From Microbacteriaceae bacterium (GTDB taxonomy: Bacteria; Actinomycetota; Actinomycetes; Actinomycetales; Microbacteriaceae), in contig JAODLU010000315.1 in the NCBI GenBank assembly GCA_025464125.1, positions 1-5,027 of the forward strand: a DNA stretch of 5,027 nucleotides, read 5' to 3'. Below, one piece after another: positions 1-5,027 of this stretch. The notes below the pieces were generated by a model, which was not told the DNA's origin, ran no database searches, and saw only the letters and a list, made by a program, of their open reading frames with translations. Numbering within the stretch: the stretch's first letter is position 1; each line of letters begins with the position of its first letter. The position numbers and the translations under genes were made by a program.

Positions 1-1160
1 TGCTCGTTGACCATGCGCGGGCCGGTGCTCTCGACCTGCTCTGCAGCGGCAATGTCGCGTTCGATCTTCTTGATCACTTCGTAGTCGAGCCTCGAGGCGT
101 CTTCGTAGCGACCCTCACGCATGGCGCGGTCGAGCTCGATGCGCGCATCGTTGAGGCGCATACGCAGGTCGCCGACGCCCTGGAGCGACGCCTTCTCTGC
201 AGTCCAGCGGGAGTTCAGCTGGTCGAGCTCTGATTGCATGCCAGCCATCTCGCTGCGCAGCTTCTCGAGTCGTGCCTTCGACGCCGGGTCCTTCTCCTTC
301 TTCAGCGCCAGCTCTTCAAGCGTCATGCGGTCGATCGAACGCTTCAGCTGGTCGATCTCGACCGGCGACGAATCGATCTCCATCTTCAGCCGGCTTGCAG
401 CCTCGTCAACGAGGTCGATCGCCTTATCCGGCAGCTGGCGCCCGGTGATGTAACGGTTGCTCAGTGCAGCGGCTGCGACCAGTGCGGTATCGGCAATCGC
501 CACCTTGTGGTGGGCCTCGTAGCGTTCCTTCAGCCCGCGAAGGATGGCGATCGTGTCTTCCACTGAGGGCTCCCCAACGAACACCTGCTGGAAGCGGCGC
601 TCAAGTGCTGCATCCTTCTCGATGTACTGGCGATATTCGTCGAGCGTCGTCGCACCGATGAGCCGCAATTCACCGCGCGCGAGCATGGGCTTCAGCATGT
701 TGGACGCTGCGACAGAACCTTCGCCACCGCCTGCACCCATCAGGGTGTGCAACTCGTCGATGAAGGTGATGACCTCGCCGTTCGAGTCGTTGATCTCCTT
801 GAGCACGGCCTTCAAGCGCTCCTCGAACTCGCCCCGGTACTTGGCGCCGGCGACGAGAGCCGCCAGGTCGAGTGAGACGAGACGCTTGCCCTTGAGCGAG
901 TCGGCCACGTCACCGGCGACGATGCGCTGGGCCAGGCCTTCGACGACCGCAGTCTTGCCGACGCCGGGTTCGCCAATGAGCACAGGGTTGTTCTTCGTGC
1001 GGCGGGTAAGCACCTGGCTGACGCGGCGAATCTCGGCGTCTCGCCCGATGACAGGGTCGAGCTTGCCGGTGCGCGCGACCGCAGTGAGATCGACGCCGTA
1101 CTTTTCGAGGGCAGACTGCTGCTCCTCGTCGGAGCCGGGAGCGCCCTGCATGTTCGCCAT
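1..1160 (-). CDS. clpB: ClpB disaggregase, 5' part, lacking the N-terminal domain (runs off window)
   Basis: ClpB is a cytosolic hexameric AAA+ chaperone that threads aggregated proteins through its pore together with DnaK/DnaJ/GrpE. The 386 visible residues cover the first AAA+ module and most of the middle domain. Visible motifs are Walker A GEPGVGKT (63-70), pore loop GAKYRGEFE (105-113, Tyr108), Walker B ITFIDE (131-136), the ATTLDEY sensor region (170-176) and Arg fingers in LERRF (186-190). A long charged coiled coil runs from about 265 to the window edge. That length fits the ClpB middle domain and is too long for ClpC. The start is the ATG at 1160: GGAAAGG lies 7 bases upstream, and an in-frame TGA precedes it with no ATG, GTG or TTG between. 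Met4 (1151) is a less well placed alternative. The usual N-terminal substrate-binding domain of about 145 residues is therefore absent. The second AAA+ module lies outside the window. Its place behind hspR suggests HspR control. Confidence 0.95.
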   Translation of the reverse strand, partial: MANMQGAPGSDEEQQSALEKYGVDLTAVARTGKLDPVIGRDAEIRRVSQVLTRRTKNNPVLIGEPGVGKTAVVEGLAQRIVAGDVADSLKGKRLVSLDLAALVAGAKYRGEFEERLKAVLKEINDSNGEVITFIDELHTLMGAGGGEGSVAASNMLKPMLARGELRLIGATTLDEYRQYIEKDAALERRFQQVFVGEPSVEDTIAILRGLKERYEAHHKVAIADTALVAAAALSNRYITGRQLPDKAIDLVDEAASRLKMEIDSSPVEIDQLKRSIDRMTLEELALKKEKDPASKARLEKLRSEMAGMQSELDQLNSRWTAEKASLQGVGDLRMRLNDARIELDRAMREGRYEDASRLDYEVIKKIERDIAAAEQVESTGPRMVNE

Positions 1161-1219
1161 GCCATTACCTTTCCATCAAATCGGGGCCGATTGGCCTTCT
1201 TGGGCTCTTTGGTTAGTAC
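1161..1219 (-). other. Intergenic gap between the methyltransferase gene and clpB
   Basis: This 59-bp gap holds the clpB ribosome binding site and a small GGCC-gatt-GGCC inverted repeat (1185-1196). I see no T-tract terminator, no HAIR operator and no convincing -35/-10 pair. Co-transcription of clpB with the upstream genes is likely but not proven. The gap is too short to hold a missing ClpB N domain. Confidence 0.5.
1168..1174 (-). promoter_or_regulatory. Ribosome binding site of clpB
   Basis: GGAAAGG on the minus strand ends 7 bases before the ATG at 1160. It matters because it supports translation beginning at the short, N-domain-less form. The ATG at 1165, two bases after the motif and in another frame, is too close to be used. 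Confidence 0.7.
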
Positions 1220-2326
1220 TTACCGCAGTGGCGCTTTGCGTGACGCGGTGACCGTGAACTTTGCATTGCGGGCCACCTCACGGGTGGGCCCGACGATTCG
1301 CTGCAGTGCCGGTCGGTAGGCGAGGTGAGAGTTGAAAACCGTCCAGAGCTCGCCGCCTGGCCGCAGCACGCGAGCCGCGTCGACAAACATCGACTCGGCG
1401 AGACCTGTGTGAACCGCACCGTCGAGGTGGAACGGCGGATTGAGCGCCACCAGGTCGGCACTCGCATCGGTCTGCGATTCGAGCCCGATGTCGCGCACGA
1501 CCTCGACCCGATCGGCCAGCCCGTTGGCGGCCATGGTCGCCGCAGCCGATGCCACTGCGGCGGCAGAAAGGTCAGTTGCCACAACGCGGATGCCCGGCCG
1601 CCCCATGGCGAGCGAAGCCGCAACGATGCCCGAGCCGCAGCCGAAGTCGATGGCTGTTGCCGCATCCACCACTGCAGTCGGCAGCACGGAAAGCAGGAAC
1701 CTGGTGCCGATGTCGAGCTTCGTGCCGGCGAAGACACCGCCCCGCGCCGCAACCCAGAGACCGACGTCGTCGAGCATTACGCGCCGTTCAACAACAGGGA
1801 CACCGGCGATCGGTGCCCGAGCGGTCAGCAGCCGCGACTTCTGTCGTGCCAGCGAGACGTCGATGCGGGAGAAGTGCCGCGCGAGCACCTCGTTCATTCC
1901 GAGACTCATGTGCTTGATGCGACCGCCGGCGATCACGACCACCGACGGGTCAGCCGATGCGGCGATCAGCGCCGCCTGCTCCTCGAGCGCGTCGAGCGAA
2001 AGGGGCAGGCGCAGCAGTACCAGGGTGGCGCCGCTCACGAGCGAGGGCCCAAGCGCCAGCGAGCTGAAAGATGCCGAATCGCCAGCGTTTGCGGTTAGTG
2101 CCCGCTCGGCGAGCAGGGAATCCTGGTGCACCCGCACAGAGAGGGCGCCAGCGGCAAGAGCACCAAGCGCGAGGGCTCCGTACGAGTCACCGATGACGGC
2201 GACATCAGCGCCAGGCAGCAGGGGAGCCGCCTCGTCGAGGATCAGCGTGTCTGCTGCATCCCACGCCCGAAGTCCTGCTGCCTCGGTGTCTGGCCAGCGT
2301 CGCAGCGATTCGAGTAGCTCAGTCAC
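1220..2326 (-). CDS. RlmG/RsmC-family rRNA (guanine-N2) methyltransferase
   Basis: This is a class I SAM-dependent methyltransferase of the two-domain RsmC/RlmG type, 368 residues from the GTG at 2326. E. coli RlmG is of similar size. Residues about 1-190 form the degenerate N-terminal domain; [10 protein letters not shown] (21-30) and GDSYGALAL (46-54) resemble the RlmG N-terminus. The C-terminal catalytic half has a GTKLDIG stretch (201-207), SAM motif I DFGCGSG (227-233), an acidic residue in ATDLS (250-254) and motif IV NPPFH (296-300), the signature of guanine-N2 rRNA methylases. The end, [10 protein letters not shown] through NAKFTV, also matches RlmG. By family, the substrate would be 23S G1835; 16S G1207 (RsmC) is the alternative. 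The GTG at 2326 overlaps the hspR stop (GTGACTGA). A GTG at 2371 would add 15 residues, but has no clear ribosome binding site and the alignment favours the shorter form. Its place within a chaperone operon is unexpected. Confidence 0.85.
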   Translation of the reverse strand: MTELLESLRRWPDTEAAGLRAWDAADTLILDEAAPLLPGADVAVIGDSYGALALGALAAGALSVRVHQDSLLAERALTANAGDSASFSSLALGPSLVSGATLVLLRLPLSLDALEEQAALIAASADPSVVVIAGGRIKHMSLGMNEVLARHFSRIDVSLARQKSRLLTARAPIAGVPVVERRVMLDDVGLWVAARGGVFAGTKLDIGTRFLLSVLPTAVVDAATAIDFGCGSGIVAASLAMGRPGIRVVATDLSAAAVASAAATMAANGLADRVEVVRDIGLESQTDASADLVALNPPFHLDGAVHTGLAESMFVDAARVLRPGGELWTVFNSHLAYRPALQRIVGPTREVARNAKFTVTASRKAPLR

Positions 2327-2735
2327 GATTGAGTGGCCGCCAAACCACCACGGAGGTATTGCGCTTGGCACGTGTGCCAGAGCTCAGTGAGATGACTTCA
2401 CCCTCGGTGCCGGCGGCGAACACGCGCCGGCCTGGCCGGTTGAGCAGTTCGTCGGCGAGCGCCCCTTCGAGTTCGCGCACCCGGGTGGCGAGCGAACTGA
2501 CCTGGTTCTCGAGATCGAGGATGCGCCGGATGCCCTCCAGGTTCAGCCCCTCAGCGCTCAGTCGCGCGATCTCCCGCAGCTGCACAACGTCGCGCATCGA
2601 GTACCGGCGGGACTGGCCGGCCGTGCGCTGGGGCACGACAAGCTCGAGTCGGTCGTACTGGCGGAGGGTTTGCGGGTGCATGCCGGCGAGTTCCGCAGCG
2701 ATCGCGATCGCGAAGATGGGGTCTGTCGGCTCCAC
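2319..2735 (-). CDS. hspR: HspR, MerR-family heat-shock repressor
   Basis: HspR is the autoregulatory repressor of the actinobacterial dnaK operon and often clpB; it binds HAIR operators (CTTGAGT-N7-ACTCAAG) with DnaK as co-repressor. The 138 residues show the MerR winged helix-turn-helix: FAIAIAAELAGMHPQTLRQYDRL begins at residue 8, SRRYSMRDV (42-50) is the wing, and LRE, LSAEGLNLEGIRRIL follows to 73. A leucine-rich dimerisation coiled coil runs from about 74 to 96. The C-terminal [10 protein letters not shown] matches the conserved hydrophobic tail of HspR proteins, implicated in DnaK contact. There are no cysteines of the kind used by metal- or redox-sensing MerR proteins. The start is a GTG at 2735, three bases after the dnaJ stop, with AGGGGAG 8 bases upstream. 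Its stop overlaps the next start. Confidence 0.95.
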   Translation of the reverse strand: MEPTDPIFAIAIAAELAGMHPQTLRQYDRLELVVPQRTAGQSRRYSMRDVVQLREIARLSAEGLNLEGIRRILDLENQVSSLATRVRELEGALADELLNRPGRRVFAAGTEGEVISLSSGTRAKRNTSVVVWRPLNRD

Positions 2736-2738
2736 GGC

Positions 2739-3731
2739 CTACGCTCCCCTGGCCTTGGCGAGCAGTTCTGCCCTCGGGTTCTCCTCTGGCAGCAGGGCCG
2801 CGAACTTCTCGAGCGACTCCCTGGCCTCGTCGCTCATGTGCGACGGCACTGCGACCTGGACTGTGGCAAGCAGGTCGCCCGAACCCTTGTCTGTGGCTAC
2901 TCCCCGACCCTTGACCCTGAGTACGCGGCCCGACGGTGTGCCTGGAGCCACCTTCAGCTTCACCGGATCGCCGCCGAGGGTCGGCACCTCGATGGTCGCG
3001 CCGAGGGCTGCCTCAGAGAAGGTAACCGGCACATCGACGCGGAGGTTGAGGCCGTCACGCTCGAACACAGGATGCTTGCGCACCGTGACCGTCAGCGTGA
3101 GGTCGCCCGGCTGCCCGCCGTCACTGCTCGGCTCGCCTTTGCCGCGCAGGCGGATCTTTTGCCCGTCACTCACGCCGGCGGGGATTTTGACGCTCATCGG
3201 TTTGCCCTCGGCCGGCTGCAGCTTCACGGTGTCGCCGTGGATTGCCGTCACGAAGTCGAGGACTGTGGTTGCCGAGAGGTCGCGGCCTTTGGTCGGGCCG
3301 CCCTGGCCACGGAAGCCGCCCGATGACGAGCCGAAGCCGCCACCGCCGAACATGCCGCTGAAAATGTCTTCGAAGCCACCGCCGGACTGGCCGGTGTTGC
3401 GCTGGTTGCCCTGGCCGAACATGCCACCGAACACGTCCTCGAAGCCACCGCCCTGGCTGCCGTTGCCAGCGCCTGAGGTGAAGCGCGGTCGACCTGGGCC
3501 CATGGACCGCATCTGGTCGTACTCTTTGCGCTGCTCGGCGTCGGAGAGAACTGAGTTGGCTTCGCTGATCTCTTTGAACTTCGCTTCGGCGGCCGCATCC
3601 CCCTGGTTGGAATCCGGGTGGAATTTGCGGGCGAGCTTTCGGTAGGCCTTCTTCAGGTCTGCCTCTGAGACGTCTTTCGAGACGCCGAGCACTGCGTAGA
3701 AGTCCTTGTCGAACCAATCCTGGCTTGCCAT
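2739..3731 (-). CDS. dnaJ: DnaJ/CbpA-type Hsp40 co-chaperone without zinc-binding domain
   Basis: This J-domain protein stimulates DnaK ATPase and delivers clients. The 330 residues contain a J domain (about 9-74, with HPD at 38-40), a Gly/Phe-rich linker (about 76-148) and two beta-sandwich client-binding domains (about 150-225 and 226-305), ending in a C-terminal helical segment. The second sandwich begins near DGLNLRVDVPV (226-236) and includes the typical GRVLRVKGRG (268-277). There are no cysteines at all, so the four CxxCxGxG repeats of classical DnaJ are missing. It is therefore a class B (CbpA-like) protein, although it occupies the normal dnaJ position of the operon. The linker holds two near-identical copies of GGGFED[VI]F[GS]GMFG (94-106 and 117-129). 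The ATG at 3731 has GAGGAGG 8 bases upstream. It is separated from grpE by a 113-bp gap and is nearly contiguous with hspR. Confidence 0.95.
   Translation of the reverse strand: MASQDWFDKDFYAVLGVSKDVSEADLKKAYRKLARKFHPDSNQGDAAAEAKFKEISEANSVLSDAEQRKEYDQMRSMGPGRPRFTSGAGNGSQGGGFEDVFGGMFGQGNQRNTGQSGGGFEDIFSGMFGGGGFGSSSGGFRGQGGPTKGRDLSATTVLDFVTAIHGDTVKLQPAEGKPMSVKIPAGVSDGQKIRLRGKGEPSSDGGQPGDLTLTVTVRKHPVFERDGLNLRVDVPVTFSEAALGATIEVPTLGGDPVKLKVAPGTPSGRVLRVKGRGVATDKGSGDLLATVQVAVPSHMSDEARESLEKFAALLPEENPRAELLAKARGA
2744..2750 (-). promoter_or_regulatory. Ribosome binding site of hspR
   Basis: AGGGGAG on the minus strand lies inside the last codons of dnaJ, 8 bases before the GTG at 2735. It fixes that GTG as the hspR start and indicates coupled translation with dnaJ. 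Confidence 0.65.
3345..3452 (-). repeat. Internal duplication in the DnaJ G/F linker
   Basis: Two 39-bp units at 3414-3452 and 3345-3383 encode GGGFEDVFGGMFG and GGGFEDIFSGMFG, 69 bp apart. The bases are similar but not identical, with changes at several wobble and a few replacement positions. This suggests either an old duplication or a motif kept by selection. Confidence 0.75.
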
Positions 3732-3739
3732 GGCGCCCC

Positions 3740-3746
3740 CCTCCTC
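3740..3746 (-). promoter_or_regulatory. Ribosome binding site of dnaJ
   Basis: GAGGAGG followed by more G residues lies 8 bases before the dnaJ ATG. It is the strongest Shine-Dalgarno sequence in the window, fitting independent translation initiation after the long gap from grpE. Confidence 0.75.
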
Positions 3747-3770
3747 AAGTGTGTGCTGATGGGAGTCGAA

Positions 3771-3813
3771 CTGGTCGAGACCTGACCGTCGCCATGACGG
3801 AGATCTCGACCAG
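3771..3813. repeat. Nested inverted repeat between grpE and dnaJ
   Basis: A perfect 10-bp arm CTGGTCGAGA (3771-3780) pairs with TCTCGACCAG (3804-3813). Inside it, CCGTC (3786-3790) pairs with GACGG (3796-3800) around a 5-base loop. On the minus-strand transcript this is a strong hairpin with an internal loop. TTCGACTCCC follows it, not a T tract, so it does not look like an intrinsic terminator. It could be an RNA processing or stability element in the operon mRNA, or one copy of a dispersed palindromic repeat. Confidence 0.7.
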
Positions 3814-3831
3814 CCCGATCCGCTGCTCTTC

Positions 3832-3856
3832 TATTCTGCGGGTCTTATTCTGCGGG
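3832..3856. repeat. Short direct repeat at the grpE stop codon
   Basis: The 11-bp sequence TATTCTGCGGG occurs at 3832-3842 and again at 3846-3856, a 14-bp period. On the coding strand it reads CCCGCAGAATA twice. The first copy encodes the last Pro-Ala-Glu of GrpE and its TAA stop; the second lies just after the gene. It looks like a small tandem duplication of the 3' end. Confidence 0.6.
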
Positions 3857-4435
3857 AACTGCGACGGCCACCTTCGCCGGGCGCAGGAGGCGCTCGCCGA
3901 GAAGATAGCCGGGTGCCACAACGTCAGCCACAGTGTTGACCGTGATGCCGGGGGTTGGCAGCTGCACAAGTGCCTCGTGCAGGTTGGGGTCGAAGATGTC
4001 GCCCTTTGCCCCGACCTGCGTCAGCCCGAACTTCTCGAGCCCCGACCGCAGCTTCTGGGCGATGACTGCCATCGGCCCGTCGGCGAGGTCCCCGTGCGCT
4101 TCTGCAAGGGCCAGGTCGTCGAGCACCGGCAGGAGGGCCTTCACCACTTCGGCGATGTTCAGCTCGCGGGTCGCCTCCCGATCGCGCTCAACGCGCTTGC
4201 GGTAGTTGGCGAACTCCGCCTGCACTCGCTTCAGGTCACCCAGAATCTCGACCGCAGGGTCGACTTCAGCCTGCTTTGAGTTAGCTGCAGCGTCCCCGGC
4301 CAGGAAGGCGAGATCGTCGTCGGTGAACGACGTCTCGACATCCGGGCCTTCGGCTTCGACGAGGTCGTCAGCGGCTGAGGCAGCTTCGTCAGCCGCCTCC
4401 GCCCCGGGGTCTGCCGGTGTCTTGTCGTCGGTCAT
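3845..4435 (-). CDS. grpE: GrpE nucleotide exchange factor
   Basis: GrpE is a dimeric cytosolic co-chaperone that releases ADP from DnaK. The 196 residues start with a long acidic, Ala/Asp/Glu-rich, probably disordered N-terminus (1-60). The long dimerisation helix follows, including QAEFANYRKRVERDRE (72-87), and a four-helix-bundle region (about 92-137, with LLPVLDDLALA at 101-111). The C-terminal beta domain carries the family signature FDPNLHEAL (148-156) and GYLLGERLLRPAKVAVA (176-192). Length and domain order are normal for the family. The ATG at 4435 lies three bases after the dnaK TAG; only a weak AAGAAG precedes it, so translation is probably coupled to dnaK. The last codons lie in the 14-bp duplication. 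Confidence 0.97.
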   Translation of the reverse strand: MTDDKTPADPGAEAADEAASAADDLVEAEGPDVETSFTDDDLAFLAGDAAANSKQAEVDPAVEILGDLKRVQAEFANYRKRVERDREATRELNIAEVVKALLPVLDDLALAEAHGDLADGPMAVIAQKLRSGLEKFGLTQVGAKGDIFDPNLHEALVQLPTPGITVNTVADVVAPGYLLGERLLRPAKVAVAVPAE

Positions 4436-4438
4436 CGG

Positions 4439-5027
4439 CTACTTCTTGTCAGTCGAGTCGGCAGTCTCAGCTTCATCGTCGACGACCTCGGCGTCGACGA
4501 TGTCTTCCTCGTCGGCCGGAGCCTCAGCGCCCTCTGCCCCAGGCTCGGCCGGTGCGGCCTGCTCCTGCGAGTAGATAGCTGCACCGAGCTTCTGCTGGCT
4601 CTCGGTGAGGGTGTCGAACGCTGCCTTCAGGGCAGCCTCGTCATCCCCGGCGAGTGCGCTCTTCAGGGCGTCGACATCTTTCTGCACGTCGGACTTGACG
4701 TCGTCTGGCAGCTTGTCTTCGTTGTCCTTGATGAGCTTGTCAGTCGAGTAGGCGAGCTGCTCCGCGGTGTTGCGGATCTCGGCGGTCTCACGACGCGCCT
4801 TGTCTTCTGCCGCGTGCTCTTCGGCCTCGTGCACCATGCGCTCGATGTCTTCCTTCGACAGCGATGAGCCGCCGGTGATGGTCATCGACTGCTCCTTGCC
4901 AGTGCCCTTGTCTTTAGCGGACACGTGCACGATGCCGTTGGCGTCGATGTCGAATGTGACCTCGACCTGCGGGATTCCGCGGGGCGCCGGCGCGATGCCG
5001 GTCAGTTCAAACGTGCCCAGGTTCTTG
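4439..5027 (-). CDS. dnaK: DnaK (Hsp70) chaperone, 3' end only
   Basis: DnaK is the central ATP-driven Hsp70 chaperone. Only the last 195 residues are present; the ATPase domain and most of the peptide-binding domain lie beyond the window edge. The visible part starts in the end of the beta-sandwich, with the conserved [21 protein letters not shown] and [12 protein letters not shown] (residues 20-52 of the fragment). The helical lid follows, beginning [17 protein letters not shown]. The end is an Ala/Glu/Pro-rich linker and the conserved acidic tail [13 protein letters not shown], extended by a further ADSTDKK-type tail. The tail motif is typical of bacterial DnaK. The gene leads the operon; its promoter and any HAIR operator are not in view. 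Confidence 0.97.
   Translation of the reverse strand, partial: KNLGTFELTGIAPAPRGIPQVEVTFDIDANGIVHVSAKDKGTGKEQSMTITGGSSLSKEDIERMVHEAEEHAAEDKARRETAEIRNTAEQLAYSTDKLIKDNEDKLPDDVKSDVQKDVDALKSALAGDDEAALKAAFDTLTESQQKLGAAIYSQEQAAPAEPGAEGAEAPADEEDIVDAEVVDDEAETADSTDKK

Noticed and set aside
1..1160. ClpC or ClpA instead of ClpB
   Set aside because: The stretch after the first AAA+ core continues as a long coiled coil for well over 100 residues, fitting the ClpB middle domain; ClpC has a shorter one and ClpA none. The operon context also favours ClpB.
544..1251. Plus-strand open frame of 235 codons opposite clpB
   Set aside because: It is antisense to the invariant AAA+ motifs of ClpB and has no domain or ribosome binding site.
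1440..2390. Plus-strand open frame of 316 codons opposite the methyltransferase gene
   Set aside because: It is Ala/Ser/Arg-rich with no recognisable domain and is a shadow of a clear SAM methyltransferase gene.
2329..3645. Long plus-strand open frame of 438 codons opposite hspR and dnaJ
   Set aside because: Its product is a Ser/Arg/Pro-rich low-complexity sequence lying fully antisense to two conserved genes. In GC-rich DNA such antisense frames stay open by codon bias.
3742..3747. CTCAAG (CTTGAG on the coding strand) just upstream of dnaJ as a possible HspR HAIR half-site
   Set aside because: The partner half-site at 7-base spacing is absent and the bases overlap the Shine-Dalgarno GAGGAGG, so chance is the simpler explanation.
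3771..3813. Intrinsic terminator between grpE and dnaJ
   Set aside because: The stem is strong but neither side has a T tract, and the downstream genes need read-through or their own promoter, which I cannot see.

Overview
The window is GC-rich (roughly 60-65% by eye) and every convincing gene lies on the minus strand. Read in the direction of transcription, from high to low coordinates, the order is dnaK (3' end only), grpE, dnaJ, hspR, an RlmG/RsmC-type methyltransferase, and clpB (5' part only). A dnaK operon that carries its own HspR repressor is typical of Actinobacteria. GTG starts, GC-rich third codon positions and the protein sequences suggest a high-GC actinobacterium. Micrococcales, perhaps Microbacteriaceae, is my best guess; this is inference, not a database match.

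Layout: 4439-5027 is the end of the DnaK substrate-binding domain, its helical lid and its acidic tail. Three bases later comes complete grpE (3845-4435). A 113-bp gap (3732-3844) follows, which holds a strong nested inverted repeat and a short direct repeat. Then come complete dnaJ (2739-3731, a zinc-finger-less J-protein) and, three bases on, complete hspR (2319-2735). A methyltransferase gene (1220-2326) overlaps the hspR stop by 8 bases. After a 59-bp gap with a good ribosome binding site, clpB starts at 1160 and runs out of the window at base 1.

Functionally this is a protein-quality-control operon. DnaK, the J-protein DnaJ and the exchange factor GrpE form the Hsp70 cycle. ClpB is the disaggregase that works with DnaK. 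HspR is the autoregulatory MerR-family repressor that in studied actinobacteria binds HAIR operators and uses DnaK as co-repressor. The operon promoter and any HAIR operator would lie upstream of dnaK, beyond base 5027, and I found no full HAIR site inside the window.

The region is mostly conserved housekeeping DNA, and I do not see an unknown defence or mobile system. The points worth a second look are a ClpB that starts directly at the first AAA+ module with no N-terminal domain, a probable rRNA methyltransferase between hspR and clpB, an operon DnaJ without a zinc-binding domain but with a duplicated G/F motif, and the hairpin between grpE and dnaJ.
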